A stretch of 14,484 bases of DNA, taken from NCBI GenBank assembly GCA_035371905.1, contig DAORXQ010000043.1, positions 1 to 14,484 of the forward strand. Direction: 5' to 3'. Shown here in pieces: positions 1 through 7,579 of the stretch. The position numbers were made by a program, and so were the translations under genes. The DNA comes from a bacterium (GTDB lineage: Bacteria; Ratteibacteria; UBA8468; B48-G9; JAFGKM01). Numbering within the stretch: position 1 is the first letter of the stretch; the number at the start of each line of letters is the position of its first letter. A model generated the notes under the pieces. It worked only from the letters and a program-made list of their open reading frames with translations, searched no databases and was not told the origin of the DNA.

Positions 1-1509
1 TAAAAAATAATTCACACCGAAAACTAAAGGTTTTTTATCAAGTTTTTCTCCAAATAAAAGATAATTTTTAATATATTGTCCAAGAGGAATTGAAACAAAA
101 TCCTGAATACTCATTATGTTTATTTCATATTTACCTTCCTGTCCTACTATTGCAAAAGTTGTTTCTGTTTCAAGTGCTACTCCATATGCAATTATTCCAT
201 GAGCCCAGTTAAAACTCTGCTGGACAGGAACATAACCTCTGTAATCCCTTCCACCAAAAATAATACCTCCAAGTTCAACACCTTCTGGATTTTCAAGTTC
301 TTCATCACAGTTAGAAAGTGCCCTGAGAGAAATCGTATATCTTGCATTTTTATGGGATGGTAAAATCTCTTCTCCTTTTTCATCTTTTTTACCTTTATAC
401 CACTTGCCTGAGTAATTTATCCCTTCCTCTGGTAATTCACATCCCATATCAAGCCACCATGTTTTTCCATCTTTAACCAAAATATTGGAAAAAATTATTT
501 CATTTGGAGAAGTTATTGTTCTGTATATCAAAGGGTCATCAACAGGATTAACACCCTGAATTATCCCGAAAATACCACATTCCACATTTACTGCTTTACA
601 TATCCCATCTATATTTCTCACATATGCAAGGTCATCAGATAAAATTTTTTCTCCCTCAAGCATGGCAGTTGATGTTTTACCACAGGCACTTGGAAAAACA
701 CCCGCAATATATGTCTTTCTTCCCCCAGGTCCATATACACCAATTATCATAAAATGTTCAGCAAGCCATCCTTCCTTATGTGCTTTTCTTATAGCAAGTC
801 GTAAAGCAAGTTTTTTGAAACCAACTGAATTTCCAGCATACTGAGTATTCACACTGTACACTGTGTTTTCTGTGTAATCTATATAAATCCTTTTTTTATC
901 ATAATTTTTACTTGTCATATTTTCATCAAGTTCTCCTGCTGAATGAAGAGTAAAAAATATATCTGTATTTTCATCTATCTTACATATCTCTTTATATCCA
1001 TGTCTATAAAGCAAATCAACAGAATGGGCAACATACCAACTATCAGTACATTCAACACAGGGTATTGTAAAAACTGAGTTTGCAGGTCCAAGAATAAGAA
1101 ATCTGACAATCATTGTTTTACCTTTCATTGAACCTTTCAATAAATTCTTTACTTCATTAAGCCCTTTTTCTCTTTCTATCTGGTTTAATGCAGAACTCAA
1201 TTTATCACCTTCTGGCACAAGGAATTTTGTGACTTCTCTATCCCTTCCCTGGTCATAATAACCATCAAAGTGAAAAGTATGTCCCGGTGTCAGTAAAGCA
1301 GCACTTTCTTCCTTGCTGACAATAGCCATATTTTTTATATGTGCTATCTCATCAGGTGTATCACTGCATATAAAAACATCATCAGGTTCACACAATAAAA
1401 TGCTTTCACCTATAAAATTCAAAACTTTTTTACTTTTTATTTTTTTCAATTTTTCAAATTCTTCTTCCCTCAATGTCTTTTTAAAAATTTTGATATAATT
1501 CTCCTCCAT
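1..1509 (-). CDS. pckG: Phosphoenolpyruvate carboxykinase (GTP), C-terminus outside the window
   Basis: Converts oxaloacetate plus GTP to PEP plus CO2 and GDP in the cytoplasm, or the reverse in CO2-fixing anaplerosis. The frame is open from ATG at 1509 to the window edge, giving 503 codons without a stop; the family usually runs to about 590-620 residues, so roughly 100 are missing. Visible motifs: YAGNSVGFKKLALR (224-237, metal-binding lysine), GWLAEHFMIIG (247-257, metal-binding histidine), GGRKTYIAGVFPSACGKTS (262-280, P-loop with the reactive cysteine), LSDDLAYV (290-297, metal-binding aspartate) and IIFGGRD (416-422). The P-loop ends in STAM where classical GTP enzymes have NLAM, and the N-terminal 200 residues are divergent, so it probably belongs to a side branch of the family. 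The start is supported by AGGGAGG seven bases upstream and by a strong promoter. Family assignment is confident. Confidence 0.93.
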   Translation of the reverse strand, partial: MEENYIKIFKKTLREEEFEKLKKIKSKKVLNFIGESILLCEPDDVFICSDTPDEIAHIKNMAIVSKEESAALLTPGHTFHFDGYYDQGRDREVTKFLVPEGDKLSSALNQIEREKGLNEVKNLLKGSMKGKTMIVRFLILGPANSVFTIPCVECTDSWYVAHSVDLLYRHGYKEICKIDENTDIFFTLHSAGELDENMTSKNYDKKRIYIDYTENTVYSVNTQYAGNSVGFKKLALRLAIRKAHKEGWLAEHFMIIGVYGPGGRKTYIAGVFPSACGKTSTAMLEGEKILSDDLAYVRNIDGICKAVNVECGIFGIIQGVNPVDDPLIYRTITSPNEIIFSNILVKDGKTWWLDMGCELPEEGINYSGKWYKGKKDEKGEEILPSHKNARYTISLRALSNCDEELENPEGVELGGIIFGGRDYRGYVPVQQSFNWAHGIIAYGVALETETTFAIVGQEGKYEINIMSIQDFVSIPLGQYIKNYLLFGEKLDKKPLVFGVNYFL

Positions 1510-1554
1510 TTATCCTCCCTTTTTCAAGATTTTTTATTTTTTAGGTTGGACTTT

Positions 1555-1583
1555 ATTTTAACATAAATTTTTTAGAGTGTCAA
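1555..1583 (-). promoter_or_regulatory. Sigma-70-type promoter of pckG
   Basis: On the minus strand: -35 TTGACA (1583-1578), a 17-base spacer, then -10 TAAAAT (1560-1555) preceded by TGT, an extended -10. Transcription should begin near 1548, giving a leader of about 39 bases that contains the AGGGAGG ribosome site. The -35 begins five bases after the stop codon of the upstream LysM gene, so pckG can be expressed separately from the pal operon. No terminator hairpin separates the two, so read-through is possible. Confidence 0.8.
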
Positions 1584-1587
1584 AAAT

Positions 1588-2499
1588 CTATGGAATTAAA
1601 AGTTTCTGTCCAGGATATACCACGTCTGACTTTAAGTTGTTTAATTTCTTTATTTCACTTACAGAAGTGTTATATTTTTTGGCAATCAAAGTCAGATATT
1701 CTCCTTTCTGAACTATATGATATTTTTCCTTTCCTGTCTTTAAAATTGATTTTACAATTGAAGAAGTTGATGCAGAAGTATTTCTTTCTGATAATTTTTC
1801 ATTTTCTGAAATTTGTTTTTTTAATTGATATATTTCACTTTCATGCCTTGCAAATTCATCAAGAAAACTATTAACAACTTCATTAAATTTTTTATCCACA
1901 ACATTAATTTTTTCTTCAATCTGGTCAATTTTTTTCGGCAAGTTCTGTAATGTTTCAACAATTTTTACCTGTGAATCTCTTAAACTAATTATATCTGTCT
2001 TAATATTTGTCTGTGTTTCTGAAAGATTCTGAGTAAGAGTTGAGATTTTTAAAGAAAAATCATTATATAAAAGTTTTACATTTTCTATATCTTTTTTTAT
2101 CCATTCTATTTCTCTTTTAATTTCAAGGTTTTTTTCAATAAACTCATTATTCAACTTCTTTATTTTTTCACTATTTTCAAAATTGCTTTCATCTATTTTT
2201 CCTTTCATTACATTAATTTCATCTTTTATAGAATTCATTTCATTACTCAAAACCAAAATTCTATCGGAAACTTCATCTATGTTTTTCTTTATATTATCAT
2301 CCTTTTGCTTATAATCATTTTCTATGTTATTAAATTTCTCGCTTATCTGCTTAACAGTCGCATAAAAATCATCTTCAAGATTACTTATTTTTTCTTTTAC
2401 AGCATCAATATCATCTTTTGTCGCTATATCAGAACAGCCGGTAAAAAAGGAAATTATTAATAGTAAACTCAAAATTGGAAAAAGTATTTTTTTTCTCAT
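1588..2499 (-). CDS. Coiled-coil LysM lipoprotein, translationally coupled to pal
   Basis: A 303-residue exported lipoprotein. Residues 1-21 form a lipoprotein signal ending FFTG with lipobox cysteine C22. Residues about 28-240 are almost entirely charged heptad-like sequence, predicted long coiled coil with few prolines. A short Ser/Thr-rich linker leads to one LysM domain at 260-303 (starts YHIVQKGEYLTLIAKKYN, ends VVYPGQKLLIP), a fold that binds peptidoglycan glycan strands. The start ATG overlaps the pal stop as ATGA and has only a weak ribosome site, which suggests coupled translation with pal. Inference: it is anchored in the outer membrane and reaches down to the cell wall. In many diderms the gene after pal is cpoB/ybgF, which also has an N-terminal coiled coil but carries C-terminal TPR repeats; this may be a positional analogue. 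The exact role is unknown. Confidence 0.85.
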   Translation of the reverse strand: MRKKILFPILSLLLIISFFTGCSDIATKDDIDAVKEKISNLEDDFYATVKQISEKFNNIENDYKQKDDNIKKNIDEVSDRILVLSNEMNSIKDEINVMKGKIDESNFENSEKIKKLNNEFIEKNLEIKREIEWIKKDIENVKLLYNDFSLKISTLTQNLSETQTNIKTDIISLRDSQVKIVETLQNLPKKIDQIEEKINVVDKKFNEVVNSFLDEFARHESEIYQLKKQISENEKLSERNTSASTSSIVKSILKTGKEKYHIVQKGEYLTLIAKKYNTSVSEIKKLNNLKSDVVYPGQKLLIP

Positions 2500-3149
2500 C
2501 TTTTCACTTCTATTTTAAATTCACATCTTCTATTTTTTGCCCATGCTTCTTCATTATGTCCAGGGTCTGCAGGCATATCCTCTCCATAACTTACTGTATA
2601 TAATCTTTTTGGAGAAACACCCATAATAACAAGAAATCTCCTTGCACTCAATGCTCTCTGTTCTCCAAGAACAAGATTATATTCTCTTGTCCCTCTTTCA
2701 TCACAATGACCTTCTATCAAAATTTTTATATCAGGATTTTTTAATAAGTAATCTCCAATTTTTTTTAATATCTGTGCTGCATCTTCTCTTATACTATATT
2801 TATCAAAATCAAAATAAATATTTCGGAAAATCTCTTTTAATTCTGAATCCATTTCTTCTGGTTTTATAAATTTTGCCTCTGGTGGTATAGGTGTCACTGG
2901 AATTTCTCCCTCTTTAATTGCGGTCTTAACTTCTTCTGGTGTTGCTTTTCCATCATCTGGTTTTGTTGGTTTCGTTTCTTCTGCTGGTTTTGGTTCAATC
3001 TTTTCTTCCGGCTTTAAAATGCTCGTCAATTCTGGTTTTTCTTCTTTTTCCTTTTCTTCAAGGAATTCCTTTTTTATTTTTGTTGGACACATACATCCAA
3101 AAAAACTTACTGCTATTAACCCTGCTATTATAAACTTAATAAATTTCAT
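2496..3149 (-). CDS. pal: Peptidoglycan-associated OmpA-family lipoprotein (Pal)
   Basis: A 217-residue outer-membrane lipoprotein that tethers the membrane to peptidoglycan. The signal peptide (1-18) ends in SFFG before C19. Residues 22-105 are an unusually long Pro/Glu/Lys-rich linker. The OmpA-C domain spans about 110-217: IYFDFDKYSI (111-120), GHCDERGTREYN (147-158, containing the aspartate expected to contact diaminopimelate), LGEQRALSAR (161-170) and NRRCEF (206-211). GHCDERG-type sequence is the usual Pal signature, distinguishing it from generic OmpA. No tolQRAB genes lie beside it here; the coiled-coil LysM lipoprotein follows with a 4-base overlap. The ribosome site is unusual, GGGGGCGTAAG before the ATG rather than AGGAGG, but the signal peptide fixes this start. 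Confidence 0.9.
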   Translation of the reverse strand: MKFIKFIIAGLIAVSFFGCMCPTKIKKEFLEEKEKEEKPELTSILKPEEKIEPKPAEETKPTKPDDGKATPEEVKTAIKEGEIPVTPIPPEAKFIKPEEMDSELKEIFRNIYFDFDKYSIREDAAQILKKIGDYLLKNPDIKILIEGHCDERGTREYNLVLGEQRALSARRFLVIMGVSPKRLYTVSYGEDMPADPGHNEEAWAKNRRCEFKIEVKR

Positions 3150-3173
3150 CTTACGCCCCCATTTTTATTTTTT

Positions 3174-3201
3174 ATTTTACACCTGTTTTTTTTTATGTCA
3201 A
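3174..3201 (-). promoter_or_regulatory. Sigma-70-type promoter of the pal-LysM operon
   Basis: On the minus strand: -35 TTGACA (3201-3196), a 16-base spacer containing nine consecutive A, and -10 TAAAAT (3179-3174). It lies in the 54-base gap after the thuA-like gene and implies a leader of about 18 bases before the pal ATG at 3149. The consensus -35 and good -10 make this a strong candidate. Confidence 0.75.
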
Positions 3202-3203
3202 AT

Positions 3204-3854
3204 TTATAAATCTCCAACAGCCCATATAAGTCCTCTCTTAACAATTTCTCTTGCTTCCGGAACCTCAAAATCACTTACCTGATGACCGAATGATGCATAA
3301 AAAACCCTTCCTTTCCCATATATTCTTTTCCATACAGCAGGCATAACTGTACCATCTATCCATGGAAATTCTATATTCCTGAAAGTAGTTGTTGCAAGAA
3401 CTTCATTTGAAGGGTCTACATGCATATAATATTGCTCTGATTTAAGTTTAAAATCGCTTATACCTTTTACTATCGGGTCATCTTTTTTTACTATATTTAT
3501 TTCATAATCAACTATTCCTCCTGGATGAGCAACCCATTGACCACCAACCATAAATTGATATCCTGTATTTTCTCTGAAAGCATCTCCCATCCCTCCATGC
3601 CAGCCAGCAATTCCAACACCTGAACTGACAGCATCAAGTAAACCTTTTGTCTGTTCCGATGTTATTTTTCCCATTGTCCATGTTATTACAATTAAATTTA
3701 CTGAACCCATTTTTTGTTTATCAAGAAAAATATCAAGTGTATTGTAAACTTCAACATCATAACCTTCTCTTTTCATTATTTCAGCAAAAATTTCTGTTGT
3801 CTCTTTTGGCTGATGTCCCTCCCATCCGCCCCAGACAAAAATTACTTTTTTCAT
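3204..3854 (-). CDS. ThuA-like domain protein (trehalose-utilisation family)
   Basis: A 216-residue soluble protein with the ThuA fold, related to class I glutamine-amidotransferase-like flavodoxin folds. It starts MKKVIFVWGGWEGHQP, typical of the family, with the first strand running straight into a Gly/His loop. Other conserved points are AGWHGGMGDAFRE (83-95), GGQWVAHPGG (104-113), SEQYYMHVDP (139-148) and YASFGHQVSDF (186-196). It has no signal peptide, so it is cytoplasmic. ThuA proteins are linked to uptake and conversion of trehalose or related disaccharides in rhizobia, but the biochemical activity of most homologues is undefined and nothing sugar-related lies nearby. A strong AGGAGG precedes the start, ten bases after the M20 gene stop, so it appears to be the last gene of the enolase operon. 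Family sure, function unknown. Confidence 0.85.
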   Translation of the reverse strand: MKKVIFVWGGWEGHQPKETTEIFAEIMKREGYDVEVYNTLDIFLDKQKMGSVNLIVITWTMGKITSEQTKGLLDAVSSGVGIAGWHGGMGDAFRENTGYQFMVGGQWVAHPGGIVDYEINIVKKDDPIVKGISDFKLKSEQYYMHVDPSNEVLATTTFRNIEFPWIDGTVMPAVWKRIYGKGRVFYASFGHQVSDFEVPEAREIVKRGLIWAVGDL

Positions 3855-3864
3855 TTTTTTCCTC

Positions 3865-5019
3865 CTAAATTTTAAGTTTCAGAATTAAATTACTCAAATA
3901 CTTAACTGTAAATGGTAAAACTCTCTCATCAAGATTGAATTTACTACTGTGATGCAAACCACTTTTTTTACCACTTCCAATAAAAATATATGTAGATGGG
4001 ACTTTTTTTGAATAAAAAGCGAAGTCCTCTCCTCCCATTGATGGATGATACTTATAGAAAAACTTTGTGGATAGAATTTCTTTAGTTGTTTTCTTAATTA
4101 TTTCAGTAAAGTCAGGGTCATTTTTTACAGCAGGTGAGTAAGATTCATAAGAAAAATCCATCTTACATTTAAATGAAGAGACAATTTTCTCACAAATATT
4201 TTTCATTTCATTTTTAATTTTTTTTCTTGTTTTTTCCGAAAATGTCCTTACAGTTCCTCCTATTTCAACTTTATCAGGAATTACATTAAATGCTTCTCCT
4301 CCTTTTATTTTACATACAGAAACTACACACGGCTGAAATGGACTTATTCTTCTACTTACAATTGTCTGTAAACTGCTTATCAGAAATGCAGAGCAAACAA
4401 CCGGGTCATTTGTTGAATCAGGTGCACTTCCATGACCACCCTTCCCTTTAATTATTATCCTGAATCTATCCGTATTTGCCATAACTATTCCTTTCTCAAT
4501 ATAAATTTTATTAAGTGGAATATCGGATATAAAATGAAAACCAATAAGAAAATCTGTATTTTCTAAAACACCTTCTTTTATTAATTCACATGCACCTCCA
4601 GGTAGCTTTTCCTCACACGGCTGAAAAATAAGTTTTACATTATACTTTAAAAAATCCTTAAATTTATTCAGAATTATACCCACACCAAGAAGTGTTGCCA
4701 CATGACCATCATGACCACAGGCATGCATTATGCCTTTATTTTTTGAAGAAAATTCAAGACCTGTTTGTTCTTCAATTGGTAAGGCATCCATATCCGCTCT
4801 TATTCCTATTGTCTTTGAAAAATTTTTATTTATATATCCAATAACTCCTGTCTTCCCTTTGACTTCATATTTTATACCTGTTTTTTTTAAAACCTCCTTT
4901 ATTTTCTCAGAAGTTCTGTACTCTTCAAATCCAAGTTCAGGGTACATATGAAAGTCCCTTCTCCAGTTAATTATATCCGCTTTAATCCTTTCTACTACAT
5001 TATCCACTTCTTTAATCAT
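3865..5019 (-). CDS. M20 family metal-dependent amidohydrolase
   Basis: A 384-residue cytoplasmic enzyme of the M20D type (HipO/AbgB/IAA-amino-acid hydrolase/N-acetyl-diaminopimelate deacetylase group) that hydrolyses N-acyl amino acids or similar amides using two metal ions. Conserved points: IGIRADMDALPIEE (71-84), MHACGHDGH (98-106, C101 and H103 as metal ligands), QPCEE (133-137, where QPAEE is usual; catalytic and metal-binding glutamates), H162, GKGGHGSAPD (192-201, dimerisation domain), GGEAFNVIP (240-248), SMGGEDFAFY (327-336) and LHHSSKFNLDE (355-365). Length fits the family. The start is four bases from the MscS gene stop, with GGGAG upstream. A role in N-acyl diaminopimelate or in peptide/amino-acid recycling is possible; the substrate cannot be read from sequence. 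Confidence 0.9.
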   Translation of the reverse strand: MIKEVDNVVERIKADIINWRRDFHMYPELGFEEYRTSEKIKEVLKKTGIKYEVKGKTGVIGYINKNFSKTIGIRADMDALPIEEQTGLEFSSKNKGIMHACGHDGHVATLLGVGIILNKFKDFLKYNVKLIFQPCEEKLPGGACELIKEGVLENTDFLIGFHFISDIPLNKIYIEKGIVMANTDRFRIIIKGKGGHGSAPDSTNDPVVCSAFLISSLQTIVSRRISPFQPCVVSVCKIKGGEAFNVIPDKVEIGGTVRTFSEKTRKKIKNEMKNICEKIVSSFKCKMDFSYESYSPAVKNDPDFTEIIKKTTKEILSTKFFYKYHPSMGGEDFAFYSKKVPSTYIFIGSGKKSGLHHSSKFNLDERVLPFTVKYLSNLILKLKI

Positions 5020-5022
5020 TTT

Positions 5023-6051
5023 TTACTCCCTTCTTACAAAAAGCAATTCAATTTTTTCTTCTTCAAATTTATTCTTTATTTCTTCAATAATTTTATCAAC
5101 AACATTAAGTTCTTTTTTATAATCAAGAATATTGAAACTTAACAGAAAAACTGCTTGAGAAGTCGCAAATTCAGTAAGATAAACCTCGCTAGTATCTTTT
5201 TCAAAAAAATTATTTTTCTTAACTATTTCCATAAATAAATCTTTTATCTTTTCCTTATCTTTTAAATTCTGAATACCTACTTTCAATCTTATTTTAATTT
5301 TTGAATCTGGAAATCCAAAATTAACAATTCTTGTTTTTGCTATTTCAGAATTAGAAATAATAATTACATTATTTTCAGGTGATAAAATTTTTGTCCTCTT
5401 CATTCCAATTTCTATAACTTCTCCAATCTCTCCTGTTGCAAGTTTAATTCTATCTCCTATTTTAAAGGGTTTGTCAATTATAATAAAAAAACCTGAAATC
5501 ATATTTGAAAGTGTATCCTGAGCAGCAAAAGCAATAGCAAAAGAGGCAATTCCTGCCGCTCCAAGAATACTTGTTATTGGCTGATTGAATTTATTCAGAA
5601 TTATTGTAATGCCTATAAAAAATATTATTATTCTTGAAACCCTTTTGAATAATGACATAAATTCTTCATCCACTTTTGTTTTTGTTCTCTCTGCAACCTT
5701 TTCAAGATACCACTCAACAAATCCATCAACTATTCCGCTTATTATAAAAGTAACTGAAAGGACAATAAAAGAATAGATAATTTTTGGAAGATTCAAAAGA
5801 AGTTTTTGAAGAGGTAAATTTTCTGTTTTTATAAGAAGGGATGTTCTTTCCCATAAAATACTTAATCCAGAAAAAAATACAAAAAAGACAACCCCCTTTC
5901 CTGTCCTTTTCAAAATTTTTAAATCAAGTTCTCTTCCCTTTGAAACTCTTATCAAAAAATATTCCCAGAACCACTTAACAATAAGACAGATTACGATTAT
6001 TATTGCAAAGTAAATAATTGTTAGAAGATTGTTTCTTAATGCTTCATTCAT
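5023..6051 (-). CDS. MscS-family mechanosensitive channel
   Basis: A 342-residue inner-membrane protein that should open under membrane tension and release solutes on osmotic downshift. Hydrophobic helices lie at about 9-29, 52-70, 88-112 and 138-153, followed by the Gly/Ala-rich pore helix at about 160-192 (GAAGIASFAIAFAAQDT, 164-180, then LSNMISGFFIIIDKPFKIGD). The beta domain follows (RIKLATGEIGEVIEIGMKRTK, split around 201-221; NNVIIISNSEIAKTRI, 227-242), then the alpha/beta C-terminal domain. This is one or more helices longer than E. coli MscS, like the YnaI/YbdG-type small members. The start overlaps the serS stop by eight bases and has no good ribosome site of its own, suggesting coupled translation. 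The link to serS is probably only operonic. Confidence 0.9.
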   Translation of the reverse strand: MNEALRNNLLTIIYFAIIIVICLIVKWFWEYFLIRVSKGRELDLKILKRTGKGVVFFVFFSGLSILWERTSLLIKTENLPLQKLLLNLPKIIYSFIVLSVTFIISGIVDGFVEWYLEKVAERTKTKVDEEFMSLFKRVSRIIIFFIGITIILNKFNQPITSILGAAGIASFAIAFAAQDTLSNMISGFFIIIDKPFKIGDRIKLATGEIGEVIEIGMKRTKILSPENNVIIISNSEIAKTRIVNFGFPDSKIKIRLKVGIQNLKDKEKIKDLFMEIVKKNNFFEKDTSEVYLTEFATSQAVFLLSFNILDYKKELNVVDKIIEEIKNKFEEEKIELLFVRRE

Positions 6052-7315
6052 TTAGAGTTAACCTATCCATTTTCATATAATCTCTTAAAACTTCAGGGAT
6101 AATCACTTCTCCATTTTCTGTCTGATAATTTTCAATTATTCCTATTATGGTTCTCGGTAAAGCAACTCCTGAACCATTAAGAGTGTGAACATAATCTGTT
6201 TTACCATCTTTCTTTCTGTACTTAATATTTGCCCTTCTTGCCTGAAAACTTTCAAAATTAGAACAAGAAGAAACTTCAAGATATTTTCCAACACCTGGAC
6301 ACCATACTTCAATATCATAACATTTACTTCCAGCAAAACTCAACTCCCCAGTACATAAAAGAACAACCCTGTAAGGAAGATTTAATGCCTGAAGAACTTT
6401 TTCCGCTTCATTTAAAAGTGATTCAAGTTCATCATAAGAATTCTCTGGCTTTACAAATTTAACAAGTTCAACTTTGTCAAATTGATGAACCCTTATAAGA
6501 CCTTTTGTTTCTTTTCCATATGCTCCTGCTTCTCTTCTGAAACATGGGGTATATGCAACATAATAAATCGGCAAATCTTCCTCTTTTAAAACCTCATCCT
6601 TATGCAGATTTGTCACAGGAACTTCTGCTGTCGGGATTAAAAAGAAATCATCTCTTTCAAGGTAATACATATCATCTTCAAGTTTTGGCAATTGTCCTGT
6701 ATTGAATAAACTATCTCTGTTAACAAGAGAAGGAACCCAGACCTCTTTAAAACCGTTTTTTGTATGCAAATCAATCATAAAATTTATCAATGCCCTGACA
6801 AGAAGAGCACCTTTGCCTTTAAAGACAGGAAAGAAACTTCCTGTAATTTTTGCACCTCTTGGAAAATCTAAAATACCAAGTTTTTCACCTATTTCCCAGT
6901 GGGGAAGAACATTAAATTTCTTCTCCTTTATTTCTCCCCATTCTCTCACAATAACATTATCTTTTTCACTTTTTCCAACAGGAACAGAAGGATGTGGAAT
7001 ATTTGGGATAAAAGAGATTATTTTTTCAATTTCTTTTTCAATTTCACTTAATCTTTTTTCTGTTTCCTTTATTTCATCAGAATATTTTTTTGCCTGATTT
7101 ATCAAAAAAGAAACTGCATCTTTATCTTCTTTACTTCTTGAAATTTTTTCTGTTAAGTCCTTCTGCCACTTCTTTCTTTCCTCAACAAACATTATCAACC
7201 TTCTTCTCTCATTATCAAGTTCTTCAAATCTTTCCCAGTCAACTTTCTGGTTTTTCAATTCTGCCACTTTTTTTAACAGTTCTATATTTTCTCTTACAAA
7301 TTTAAAAGGATACAT
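6044..7315 (-). CDS. serS: Seryl-tRNA synthetase
   Basis: Charges tRNA-Ser and tRNA-Sec with serine using ATP; cytoplasmic class II synthetase of 423 residues, the usual length. The N-terminal antiparallel coiled-coil arm that reaches the tRNA long variable loop spans about 27-104. The catalytic core shows the TAEVPVTNLH serine loop (229-238), motif 2 beginning YTPCFRREAGAYGKET (255-270) with the two arginines that bind ATP, the FEVSS-like EVSSCSNFESFQARR stretch (347-361), and motif 3 LNGSGVALPRTIIGIIENY (379-397). The ATG follows the FtsB-like stop directly as TAAATG, with AGGAGAA as ribosome site. It is the third gene of the enolase operon. Confidence 0.97.
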   Translation of the reverse strand: MYPFKFVRENIELLKKVAELKNQKVDWERFEELDNERRRLIMFVEERKKWQKDLTEKISRSKEDKDAVSFLINQAKKYSDEIKETEKRLSEIEKEIEKIISFIPNIPHPSVPVGKSEKDNVIVREWGEIKEKKFNVLPHWEIGEKLGILDFPRGAKITGSFFPVFKGKGALLVRALINFMIDLHTKNGFKEVWVPSLVNRDSLFNTGQLPKLEDDMYYLERDDFFLIPTAEVPVTNLHKDEVLKEEDLPIYYVAYTPCFRREAGAYGKETKGLIRVHQFDKVELVKFVKPENSYDELESLLNEAEKVLQALNLPYRVVLLCTGELSFAGSKCYDIEVWCPGVGKYLEVSSCSNFESFQARRANIKYRKKDGKTDYVHTLNGSGVALPRTIIGIIENYQTENGEVIIPEVLRDYMKMDRLTLNE

Positions 7316-7579
7316 TTATTCTCCTGTTTTTATTATAAGTTCACCTTCTTTTATCATTCCGTATTCCTCTCTCAATATCTTTTCAATATAAAAGGGGTCA
7401 TTTTTTATTTTTTCTATCTTCTCCTGAAGGTTTTTATTTTCTCTTTCAAGGTTTGCAATTTCATTTTTATAAAATCTGTATGTTTGATATGAAGAAATTA
7501 ATGTTTTTAACCTTATTCCACAGCAGATTGTAAAAAAAACTGTAAAAATTAAAAACCAGTTCTTCCTTATTTTCCTCAT
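7316..7579 (-). CDS. FtsB/DivIC-family septum formation protein
   Basis: An 87-residue bitopic membrane protein: short basic cytoplasmic start (MRKIRKNW), one membrane helix (about 8-26), a periplasmic leucine-zipper-like coiled coil (about 32-62), then the family's C-terminal signature, here DPFYIEKILREEYGMIKEGE spread over 61-80. FtsB/DivIC proteins bridge FtsL and FtsQ in the divisome. Enolase followed by ftsB is a widespread gene order in diderm bacteria, which supports the assignment beyond the short sequence. The start overlaps the enolase stop by four bases (ATGA). Confidence 0.85.
   Translation of the reverse strand: MRKIRKNWFLIFTVFFTICCGIRLKTLISSYQTYRFYKNEIANLERENKNLQEKIEKIKNDPFYIEKILREEYGMIKEGELIIKTGE

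Noticed and set aside
192..383. 63-codon minus-strand frame inside pckG
   Set aside because: It is an out-of-frame reading of the PEP carboxykinase coding strand, whose own frame is open and motif-rich throughout.
1510..1587. Terminator between the LysM gene and pckG
   Set aside because: No stem with a T-run is visible; the interval is explained by a promoter.
3019..3282. Plus-strand open frames across pal and the ThuA-like gene
   Set aside because: They are shadows of the Lys/Glu-rich coding strand, which reads as Phe/Leu/Ser-rich on the other side; no start signals.
6702..7097. 131-codon open frame on the plus strand within serS
   Set aside because: It lies wholly antisense to the unambiguous serS gene, has no ribosome site and reads as Phe/Ser/Leu-rich antisense sequence without a recognisable domain.
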